Source of the DNA: Actinomycetota bacterium
GTDB taxonomy: Bacteria > Actinomycetota > UBA4738
Length of the DNA stretch: 9,732 bases
Direction: 5' to 3'
Assembly (NCBI GenBank): GCA_005888465.1
Contig: VAYJ01000058.1
Span: forward strand, 1-9,732
Both the position numbers and the translations under genes were made by a program. Each line of letters opens with the position of its first letter. The stretch's first letter is position 1. This document shows, piece after piece, positions 1-6,060 of the stretch. The notes under the pieces were generated by a model, which saw nothing but the letters and a program-made list of their open reading frames with translations, did not search any database and was not told the DNA's origin.

Positions 1-1752
1 GACCGGCTGCACAACATGCGAACGCTTGGCGTGTTCTCGCGCCAGAAGCAGCAGGCGAAGGCGACCGAGACGCTCGAGATCTACGCGCCACTCGCGCACC
101 GTCTGGGCGTTGACCGAATCAAGTGGGAGCTCGAGGACCTGTCCTTCCACGCGCTGCACCCTCGCCGCTTCGAGGAGATCGCGAGCCTCGTGGAGAAGCG
201 CGAGGGCGAGCGCCAGGAGCACGTGGATCGCGTCTCCGAACTCCTGACGGGCAAGCTCCGTGAGATGAAGATCAAGCCCGAGATCACGGGCCGGCCGAAG
301 CACCTGTACTCCGTCTACGAGAAGATGGTGCTCCGCGGCAAGGAGTTCAACGAGATCTACGACCTGGTCGGCACGCGCCTGCTGGTCGACACGGTTCGCG
401 ACTGCTACGCGGCGCTCGGGGCCATCCACGCCCTGTGGAAGCCGGTGCCCGGGCGGTTCAAGGACTACATCGCGATGCCCAAGTTCAACATGTACCAGTC
501 GCTGCACACGACCGTGATCGGGCCGGAGGGGCGGCCGCTCGAGATCCAGATCCGGACGCATCAGATGCACCAGACGGCCGAGTACGGAATCGCCGCGCAC
601 TGGCGCTACAAGGAGCGAGGCTCGAAGCGCTCCGGCGATGACCAGGCGGAGATCGCGTGGCTCGGCCGGATGCTCGAGTGGCAGCGCGACATGTCTGACC
701 CGCGCGAGTTCATGGAAGGGCTGAAGATCGACCTCTACGAGGGGTTGGTGTTCGTCTTCACCCCGAAGGGCGACGTCGTCAACCTGCCGGAGGGCGCGAC
801 CCCCATCGACTTCGCGTACGCGATCCACACCGACGTCGGCCACCGGTGCGTCGGTGCTCGCGTCAACGGGCGGCTCGTGCCGCTCGACTACCAGCTGCAG
901 ACCGGCGACAGCGTCGAGGTCCTGACCTCGAAGGCTCCGGACGCGGGGCCGAAGCAGGACTGGCTCACGATGGTGAAGTCGCCGCGTGCGCGCACGAAGA
1001 TTCGCCAGTGGTTCTCGCGCGGGCGCCGCGAGGACGCCCTCGAGACGGGCCGCGACCTCCTGCAGCGCTCACTCCGCCGTCATTCCCTCCCCGTCGTGCG
1101 CCTGTCCTCGGACGAGCTCATGACCCGGGTCGCGTCCGACCTGCACTACCCGAACCTCGAGGCCCTGTACGTGGCGATCGGCGAGGGACACGTCTCGCCG
1201 CAGTCGGTCGTCTCACGCCTCACGCGCCTGGTGTCCGAGGAGACCGAGGAGGAGGCCGAGGAGATCCCGGCGGCGCGCCCGGTCAGGCTCGGCAAGGCGC
1301 CAGCCCAGGCGGTCGTGGTGCAGGGCCGAAGCGACGTGTGGGTGAAGCTCGCGCGGTGCTGCACGCCGGTCCCCGGCGACGAGATCATGGGCTTCGTCAC
1401 CCGAGGGCAAGGCGTCTCCGTTCACCGCACCGACTGTCCGAACGTGCGAGAGCTCCTGCGCGACAAGGACCGGCTGATCGAGGTGGCGTGGGCCGCCGGC
1501 AAGGCGACCTCGTTCGCGGTCTCCGTCCAGATCGAGGCGCTCGACCGGCGCAAGCTGTTGCAGGACGTGGCCACCGTGCTGGGCGACCAGCACGTGAACA
1601 TCATCGCGGCGTCGTCGCAGACGGGGAAGGACCGGATCGCGACGCTTCGCTTCACGTTCGAGCTCGGGGACATCGGGCACCTGTCGAGCATCCTGTCCGC
1701 GGTCAAGCGCGTCGACGGCGTCTTCGACGCGAACCGCGTCGTGCCCGGCTGA
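1..1752 (+). CDS. rel: Bifunctional (p)ppGpp synthetase/hydrolase Rel, 5'-truncated by the window edge
   Basis: Rel makes (p)ppGpp from ATP and GTP/GDP in response to uncharged tRNA at the ribosome, and also hydrolyses it. The frame is open from base 1, so 583 residues of a protein usually about 740-790 long are visible. Numbering from base 1, residues 1-8 (DRLHNMRT) are the end of the HD hydrolase domain and include its conserved Asp (1) and Asn (5); the HDxxED part lies off the window. The synthetase domain covers about 90-215, with GRPK (97-100), RFKD (152-155), YQSLH (165-169) and EIQIRT (181-186, catalytic Glu 181). RFKD is the RXKD form found in bifunctional enzymes; RelA-only enzymes have EXDD. 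A TGS domain covers about 250-312, the conserved Cys motif CCTPVPGDE starts at 453, and an ACT/RRM domain covers about 504-583. The ATG at 16 is internal, not the start. dtd follows after 7 bases, suggesting co-transcription. Confidence 0.97.
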   Translation, partial: DRLHNMRTLGVFSRQKQQAKATETLEIYAPLAHRLGVDRIKWELEDLSFHALHPRRFEEIASLVEKREGERQEHVDRVSELLTGKLREMKIKPEITGRPKHLYSVYEKMVLRGKEFNEIYDLVGTRLLVDTVRDCYAALGAIHALWKPVPGRFKDYIAMPKFNMYQSLHTTVIGPEGRPLEIQIRTHQMHQTAEYGIAAHWRYKERGSKRSGDDQAEIAWLGRMLEWQRDMSDPREFMEGLKIDLYEGLVFVFTPKGDVVNLPEGATPIDFAYAIHTDVGHRCVGARVNGRLVPLDYQLQTGDSVEVLTSKAPDAGPKQDWLTMVKSPRARTKIRQWFSRGRREDALETGRDLLQRSLRRHSLPVVRLSSDELMTRVASDLHYPNLEALYVAIGEGHVSPQSVVSRLTRLVSEETEEEAEEIPAARPVRLGKAPAQAVVVQGRSDVWVKLARCCTPVPGDEIMGFVTRGQGVSVHRTDCPNVRELLRDKDRLIEVAWAAGKATSFAVSVQIEALDRRKLLQDVATVLGDQHVNIIAASSQTGKDRIATLRFTFELGDIGHLSSILSAVKRVDGVFDANRVVPG

Positions 1753-1759
1753 GGCGACC

Positions 1760-2209
1760 GTGCGGCTGGTGCTGCAGCGCGTCTCTCGCGCGGCCGTGCG
1801 ACGCGCACACGAGATCATCGCGGAGATCGGCCCCGGTCTCCTGATCCTGGTCGGGGTCGGGCGGACCGATGCGGACGGCGAGGAGGCATGGCTCGCGTCG
1901 AAGGTCGCGACGCTTCGGATCTTCGAAGACGAGCAGGGGAGGATGAACCGCTCGATCCAGGACACCGGCGGCGAGGTCCTGGTCGTGCCCCAGTTCACCC
2001 TCTACGGCGACGCGCGTCGGGGGCGCCGGCCTTCGTGGGACGCGGCGGCCGATCCGGAAGTCGCCCGCGAACGAGTCGAGACGTTCGCCCGCGCGCTCGA
2101 GGTGCACGGGCTCACGGTTCGCCGCGGCGCCTTCCAGGAGCACATGGAGGTCGAGCTGGTGAACGACGGCCCGGTCACGATCCTGCTCGACGGGCGCCCT
2201 TTGTCGTAA
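1760..2209 (+). CDS. dtd: D-aminoacyl-tRNA deacylase
   Basis: Dtd hydrolyses D-aminoacyl-tRNAs, and in known family members also Gly-tRNA(Ala), releasing free tRNA in the cytoplasm. The 149 residues match the usual length. The N-terminus RLVLQRVSRAAV is typical. The two family motifs are visible: QFTLYGD at 78-84, followed by RRGRRPSW, and NDGPVT at 135-140, whose Gly137-Pro138 is the cis-Pro element that rejects L-amino acids. The usual SQFTL motif reads PQFTL here (Pro77). The start is a GTG 7 bases after the rel stop; a GAGG overlapping that stop sits 5 bases upstream and can serve as ribosome binding site. Placement directly after rel is the same as in Bacillus. A structured intergenic region follows, so dtd probably ends this transcription unit. 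Confidence 0.95.
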   Translation: MRLVLQRVSRAAVRRAHEIIAEIGPGLLILVGVGRTDADGEEAWLASKVATLRIFEDEQGRMNRSIQDTGGEVLVVPQFTLYGDARRGRRPSWDAAADPEVARERVETFARALEVHGLTVRRGAFQEHMEVELVNDGPVTILLDGRPLS

Positions 2210-2298
2210 GCGGGCGCAGGTGAACGGGGGTCTCCTCACCCGTACCCATAGAAAATATGCCGACCTCGCAATAGATCGACTTGTAGATATTTCTCCAT

Positions 2299-2317
2299 AG
2301 GTGTCTCGCGGACACCT
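2299..2317 (+). terminator. Perfect 7-bp hairpin, possible terminator part
   Basis: AGGTGTC (2299-2305) and GACACCT (2311-2317) are perfect inverted repeats around a 5-base loop, TCGCG. The stem lies 90 bases after the dtd stop and directly abuts a second, stronger hairpin. No T-tract follows, so an intrinsic terminator of the classical type is not shown. It could instead be an operator (a 19-bp dyad) or a 5' leader structure if transcription starts in the AT-rich island. Confidence 0.4.
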
Positions 2318-2342
2318 GGCCGGGCCCCTTGGGAGCCCGGCC
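2318..2342 (+). terminator. Strong GC-rich hairpin, candidate terminator without T-tract
   Basis: GGCCGGGC (2318-2325) pairs perfectly with GCCCGGCC (2335-2342). The inner bases add two C-G pairs closing a CTTG tetraloop, with A2334 bulged. This is the most stable local structure in the gap. It sits between the dtd stop and the predicted promoter of the MBL gene, the place expected for a terminator, and high-GC actinobacteria often use hairpins lacking a T-tract. Its 3' arm ends only 11 bases before the -10-like box, so it overlaps the -35/spacer region and could affect that promoter as DNA. Confidence 0.45.
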
Positions 2343-2353
2343 CTGCCCGCTGC

Positions 2354-2369
2354 TACGATTCACCCTCGA
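2354..2369 (+). promoter_or_regulatory. Predicted -10 promoter giving leaderless MBL mRNA
   Basis: TACGAT at 2354-2359, preceded by TGC, fits the actinobacterial -10 consensus TANNNT. Nine bases separate it from the ATG at 2369, so a transcript starting 7-10 bases downstream of the box would begin at or next to the start codon. No Shine-Dalgarno sequence precedes the ATG (the bases before it are CACCCTCG), as expected for a leaderless mRNA. A -35 is unclear: TTGGGA (2329-2334) matches TTGACA at four of six positions but with a 19-base spacer, and it lies inside the hairpin. Confidence 0.55.
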
Positions 2370-2989
2370 TGTACCTGGAGGTCTTCGCCGACAACCCCTA
2401 CGCCACGAACTGCTGGCTCGTGGCCGCCGAAGGGCGGGACGACGCGGTCGTGATCGACCCCGGCTTCTCGCCCGAGCGGGTCCTCGGCCTGCTCGAGGCG
2501 GCCAGCAAGCGGCCCGTCGCGGTGCTCGCGACGCACGGTCACGACGACCACATCGGCGCGGTCGCCGAGGTCTGCGGGCCGGACATCCCGCTCCACATTC
2601 ACGGCGACGACGAGCTCGCGCTCTCCGACGCAACCGCCTGGGGCGCCGGCTACGCGTCGCCGCCGAGCCGGCCCGCGATCGTCCGGCCGTTCGCCGACGG
2701 TGACGTCATCGAAGCGGCCGGGCTCGCCTTCGAGGTGATCCACACGCCGGGGCACACGCCTGGCAGCTCGTGCTTCCGCTTGCCGGACCTCGTCTTCTCG
2801 GGCGACCTGGTGTTCCGTGGCAGCATCGGCCGCTCGGACTTCCCCAATTCCTCGCCGGAGGCGATGGCGCGGAGCCTCCAGCTGTTCCTGGAGCTTCCCG
2901 ACGAGCTCGTCGTGCACCCGGGCCACCTCGAGAGCACGACGGTCGCCGTCGAGCGGGCGACGAACCCGTTCCTGCTCCAGCTGGCCTGA
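2369..2989 (+). CDS. MBL-fold metallohydrolase, glyoxalase II-like
   Basis: This is a cytoplasmic zinc hydrolase of the metallo-beta-lactamase superfamily, 206 residues, the usual length of the short glyoxalase II-like (YcbL/YrvJ-neighbourhood) type. The N-terminus reads YLEVFADNPYATNCWLV, as in that subgroup. Metal-binding residues are all visible: H56-x-H58-D-D60-H61, H129 in HTPGHTPGS, D146 in FSGDLVF and H186 in HPGH. The C-terminal recognition domain of full glyoxalase II is absent, so thioester hydrolysis of S-lactoylglutathione is not assured; the real substrate may be another thioester or a mycothiol or bacillithiol adduct. The ATG at 2369 appears leaderless. hisS begins 8 bases after the stop, and an MBL gene directly before hisS is also found in Mycobacterium (Rv2581c). 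Confidence 0.9.
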   Translation: MYLEVFADNPYATNCWLVAAEGRDDAVVIDPGFSPERVLGLLEAASKRPVAVLATHGHDDHIGAVAEVCGPDIPLHIHGDDELALSDATAWGAGYASPPSRPAIVRPFADGDVIEAAGLAFEVIHTPGHTPGSSCFRLPDLVFSGDLVFRGSIGRSDFPNSSPEAMARSLQLFLELPDELVVHPGHLESTTVAVERATNPFLLQLA

Positions 2990-2997
2990 GCGCCGTC

Positions 2998-4278
2998 ATG
3001 GACCTGCAGCCTCCTCGGGGCACGGTCGACCTGCTGCCCCCAGAGGGCGGCCGCATGTGGGCGCTGTACCAGCGGGCCGCGACGTGGGCGCATCGGTTCG
3101 GCTACCGGTACGCGGAGACGCCCGCGTTCGAGCACACCGAGCTCTTTCGCCGATCGTCGGGGGAGTCGAGCGACGTCGTTCGCAAGGAGATGTACACGTT
3201 CGAGGATCGGGCCGAGCGGTCCCTGACCCTTCGGCCGGAGGCCACGGCCGCCATCGTGCGTGCGTATCTCCAGCGCCGCCATGGACTGCCCGTGCCGTTG
3301 AAGGTCTTCACGGTCGAGCCGATGTGGCGTTACGGGCGCCCACAATCGGGCCGACTTCGCGAGTTCCGCCAGTTCGATGCGGAGATCGTTGGCGAGGGGG
3401 GACCGGGCGCGGACGTGGAGGTGGTCGCGCTGGGCGAGGCCTTCCTCCGCGAGGCCATCGACGGACCGCTCGAGCTGCAGATCAACAGCATCGGAGACGA
3501 GCAATGCCGGCCTGCCTACCGCGCCGAGCTCATCGAGTGTCTCCGAGCCAACCGTGAGCGGCTGCGCGACGAACATCGGGATCACTTCGAGGACAATCCC
3601 CTCCGAGTCCTGGACTGCAAGGACGATGCCTGCCGCGCCGTCGCCGCCGAGGCCCCGAAGATCGTCGACCGGCTCTGCGAGCCGTGCGCGACGCACTTCT
3701 CCGAGGTCCGGCAGGGGCTGGGGGCCGAAGGCATCGAGTACGTGCTGGTGCCGACGCTGGTCCGAGGACTCGACTACTACACGCGAACGACCTTCGAGTG
3801 GGTGAGCGGCAGGCTCGCACGGGGCCAGGACAGCGTCGGCGGGGGGGGCCGGTACGACGGGCTGGCCGAGGTGATCGGCGGACCGGCGACCCCGGCGGTC
3901 GGCTTCGCCATCGGTTTGGAGCGCGTGCGCTTGTTGGCGCCTGAGACGGCAGAGGCGGCACCTATGGCGGACGTCGAACGCCCGGATGCCTTCGTCGTCG
4001 GTATCGGTGAGGGCACCCTCGCCACGACGGCGGCGGTGGCGCGAACGCTCCGAGCGGCAGGGCTCGGCGTGGACCGATCGTTCGAGGCGCGACCTCTCGG
4101 GGCGCAGATGCGCGCCGCCGACCGGAGCGGCGCCCGCTTCGCCGTGATCATCGGCGAGCGGGAGGCGGCCGCCGGCACCGTGACGTGGCGCCGGCTCTCC
4201 GACGGCGAGCAGCACGAAGGGCCGGTCGAGGCCGCCGCCGCTGCGATCGGGGCGGGCCGGGAGGAGGGGCCGGCATGA
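2998..4278 (+). CDS. hisS: Histidyl-tRNA synthetase
   Basis: HisRS is a class II enzyme that charges tRNA(His). It is 426 residues, the normal bacterial length. The start at 2998 keeps the conserved PPRGTVDLLP at the N-terminus; the next ATG (3055) would remove it, and the upstream open frame overlaps the MBL gene. Motifs in order: SGESSDVVRKEMYTF (54-68), RPEAT (79-83, usually RPEGT), motif 2 RYGRPQSGRLREF (111-123), the histidine loop RGLDYYTR (256-263), GGGGRYDGL (281-289) and motif 3 GFAIGLERV (302-310). An anticodon-binding domain follows from about 330. An insertion carries four cysteines (207, 212, 227, 230). A run of eight G at 3841-3848 encodes the glycine loop. No clear ribosome binding site precedes the start, which suggests translational coupling to the MBL gene 8 bases upstream. 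The 3' end overlaps aspS by four bases. Confidence 0.97.
   Translation: MDLQPPRGTVDLLPPEGGRMWALYQRAATWAHRFGYRYAETPAFEHTELFRRSSGESSDVVRKEMYTFEDRAERSLTLRPEATAAIVRAYLQRRHGLPVPLKVFTVEPMWRYGRPQSGRLREFRQFDAEIVGEGGPGADVEVVALGEAFLREAIDGPLELQINSIGDEQCRPAYRAELIECLRANRERLRDEHRDHFEDNPLRVLDCKDDACRAVAAEAPKIVDRLCEPCATHFSEVRQGLGAEGIEYVLVPTLVRGLDYYTRTTFEWVSGRLARGQDSVGGGGRYDGLAEVIGGPATPAVGFAIGLERVRLLAPETAEAAPMADVERPDAFVVGIGEGTLATTAAVARTLRAAGLGVDRSFEARPLGAQMRAADRSGARFAVIIGEREAAAGTVTWRRLSDGEQHEGPVEAAAAAIGAGREEGPA
4259..4269 (+). promoter_or_regulatory. Strong ribosome binding site for aspS inside hisS
   Basis: GGGAGGAGGGG lies in the last codons of hisS and ends 5 bases before the aspS ATG at 4275. It is the best Shine-Dalgarno match in the window and supports 4275 as the start rather than an upstream in-frame codon. 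Together with the ATGA overlap it points to both coupled and independent initiation of aspS. Confidence 0.8.
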
Positions 4279-6047
4279 CCGAGCAACGGCTGGCCGGCGG
4301 GCGCACGCACATGTGCGGGTCGCTTCGGGCCGGGGACGCCGGGGGCCGGGTCGTGCTCGCCGGGTGGGTCGCGCGGCGACGCGACCACGGCGGCGTCGTG
4401 TTCTTGGACCTGCGCGACCGCGAGGGGCCCGTCCAGGTCGTGGCGCATCCCGACGACGCGCCGGAGGCGTTCCGAGCCGCGTCGGAGGCGAAGCTCGAGT
4501 CGGTGGTGCTCGTTCGCGGCGAGGTCCGGTTGCGGCCCGAGGGGACGGCGAACGCAGGCCTGGCGACCGGTGAGGTTGAGGTCGCCGCCGGCGATATCGA
4601 GGTGCTCTCCATGTCCGACACGCCGCCCTTCCCGGTCGAGGACGACGTGCAGGTCGAGGAGGCGCTCCGGCTTACGTACCGCTACCTCGACCTGCGCCGC
4701 CCCGAGATGACCGGGGTGCTTCGTCTGCGGCACCGGATGTTCGGGACCGTCAGGCAGTTCTTCGACGAACGCGGGTTCGTGGACGTGGAGACGCCGACGC
4801 TCACGAAGAGCACGCCCGAGGGCGCGCGGGACTTCCTCGTGCCGTCGCGGCTGCAGCGCGGGAAGGTCTACGCGCTCCCGCAGTCACCGCAGATGTTCAA
4901 GCAGCTGCTGATGGTGGCGGGCCTCGACCGCTACTACCAGATCGTGCGGTGCATGCGCGACGAGGATCTGCGCGCCGACCGCCACTGGGAGTTCACGCAG
5001 CTCGACCTGGAGATGTCGTTCGCGTCCGAGGAGGACGTGTTCGAGGTGCTCGAGTCGCTCTTCGCGCGCGTGTGGCGCGAGTACCTGGGCGTGGAGATCC
5101 GCGTCCCGTTCCCGCGGCTCACGTACGACGAGTCGGTGGCGCGGTTCGGGACCGACAAGCCCGACACGCGGTTCGGCATGGAGCTGGCGGACGTCACGAC
5201 CGCGTTCGGCGCCACCGCGTTCCGCGCGTTCGCGTCGGCGATCGAACGGGGCGGGTGCGTCGCGGGGTTCGCCGCACCGGGCGCGGGGACCTGGTCTCGT
5301 AAGGAGCTGGACGCGCTCGTGCCCGAAGCCACGGCGCGCGGCGCGACGGGGCTGGTCTGGATCGCGCTCGAAGGCGGGCAGGCGCGCTCGCCGGTGCTCT
5401 CGCACATCTCGCCGGAGGAGATCGCGGCCGTCTCCGAAGCGACCGGCGCGGGCGACGGCGACCTCGTCCTGCTGGTCGCAGACCAGCCGGGGCGCGTCGC
5501 CGTGGCGCTCGACGGTCTCCGCAGGCTGCTGGCCGCTCGGCTCGGGCTCGTGCCGGAGCGCCGGTGGGACTTCCTCTGGATCACGGAGTTCCCCGTGTTC
5601 GAATGGAGCGAGGAGGAGGCACGCTGGGTGGCGAAGCACCACCCGTTCACCTCGCCGGTCTCCGACGACCTCGAGCCGGAGACGGCTCGGGCACGCGCCT
5701 ACGACATCGTCCTGAACGGGATCGAGCTCGGGAGCGGGAGCGTCCGAATCCACCGCCCGGACCTGCAGCGGCGCGTCTTCGAGGTCATGGGGATCACGGG
5801 CGAGGAGGCGACCGACAAGTTTGGGCACATGCTGGAGGCGTTCCGTTTCGGCGTGCCGCCGCACGCCGGGTTCGCCTTCGGCCTGGACCGCGTCCTGATG
5901 CTGCTCTCGGGGAAGGAGAACATCCGCGACGTGATCGCATTCCCGAAGACCTCGTCCGGATCCGAGCTCCTCACGGGCGCGCCGTCGGAGCCCTCGCAGG
6001 AGCAGCTCGACCAGCTCGGCATGCGCTTCGGGCCGTTGGGTCGCTGA
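4275..6047 (+). CDS. aspS: Aspartyl-tRNA synthetase, probably non-discriminating
   Basis: AspRS is a class II enzyme of 590 residues, the standard length of the bacterial form. An OB-fold anticodon-binding domain covers about 10-110 (GWVARRRDHGG, then VVFLDLRDREGPVQVV). The catalytic core follows with DLRRPEMTG, QSPQ (203-206), motif 2 RDEDLRADRHWEFTQ (228-242) and motif 3 GLDR (536-539); the bacterial GAD-type insertion lies at about 290-420. His38 in RRDHGG is the residue linked to non-discriminating AspRS, which also loads Asp on tRNA(Asn); discriminating enzymes usually have Leu here. Motif 2 has HW (237-238) where QP is common. The start ATG overlaps the hisS stop (ATGA) and has a strong ribosome binding site. 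rarA begins 13 bases after the stop. Confidence 0.97.
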   Translation: MTEQRLAGGRTHMCGSLRAGDAGGRVVLAGWVARRRDHGGVVFLDLRDREGPVQVVAHPDDAPEAFRAASEAKLESVVLVRGEVRLRPEGTANAGLATGEVEVAAGDIEVLSMSDTPPFPVEDDVQVEEALRLTYRYLDLRRPEMTGVLRLRHRMFGTVRQFFDERGFVDVETPTLTKSTPEGARDFLVPSRLQRGKVYALPQSPQMFKQLLMVAGLDRYYQIVRCMRDEDLRADRHWEFTQLDLEMSFASEEDVFEVLESLFARVWREYLGVEIRVPFPRLTYDESVARFGTDKPDTRFGMELADVTTAFGATAFRAFASAIERGGCVAGFAAPGAGTWSRKELDALVPEATARGATGLVWIALEGGQARSPVLSHISPEEIAAVSEATGAGDGDLVLLVADQPGRVAVALDGLRRLLAARLGLVPERRWDFLWITEFPVFEWSEEEARWVAKHHPFTSPVSDDLEPETARARAYDIVLNGIELGSGSVRIHRPDLQRRVFEVMGITGEEATDKFGHMLEAFRFGVPPHAGFAFGLDRVLMLLSGKENIRDVIAFPKTSSGSELLTGAPSEPSQEQLDQLGMRFGPLGR

Positions 6048-6060
6048 CGGGACGGGCTCG

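Larger units (their letters stand above)
2210..2368. other. Intergenic region with AT-rich island, hairpins and promoter
   Basis: This 159-base gap between dtd and the MBL gene is the longest non-coding stretch in the window. From 5' to 3' it holds a weak potential stem (GGTGA 2219-2223 with TCACC 2236-2240), an AT-rich island at about 2246-2300 (about 40% GC by count), two perfect hairpins (2299-2317 and 2318-2342) and a -10-like box (2354-2359). The island contains CCATAG twice (2246-2251, 2295-2300) and TAGAT twice (2272-2276, 2284-2288). I see no convincing ORF or tRNA in it. The simplest reading is termination of rel-dtd followed by a new promoter, but the role of the island is unknown. 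Confidence 0.6.

Noticed and set aside
846..1844. 332-codon + strand frame overlapping rel and dtd
   Set aside because: It is out of frame with rel, which has all its domains here; the product is almost entirely Arg, Ala, Pro and Gly.
2219..2243. Potential stems GGTGA/TCACC and ACGGG/CCCGT after dtd
   Set aside because: Each is only 5 bp with a long loop, they exclude each other, and no T-tract follows. Too weak to call a terminator.
2175..2633. - strand frame covering the AT-rich gap, encoding a 152-residue product
   Set aside because: Most of it is antisense to the MBL gene and Arg-rich; no ribosome binding site or homology can be seen.
2770..2997. N-terminal extension of hisS into the MBL gene
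   Set aside because: The extension lies in another frame of the MBL gene and is not HisRS-like. The conserved PPRGTVDLLP begins just after ATG 2998.
2650..4215. 521-codon open frame on the - strand across the MBL and hisS genes
   Set aside because: It is antisense to two clearly conserved genes. Its product is low-complexity Arg/Ala/Pro/Gly/Leu-rich with no family motif, as expected from high-GC antisense frames.
4185..4274. N-terminal extension of aspS into hisS
   Set aside because: Only Arg-rich sequence is added, and ATG 4275 has a strong ribosome binding site and a normal AspRS N-terminus.
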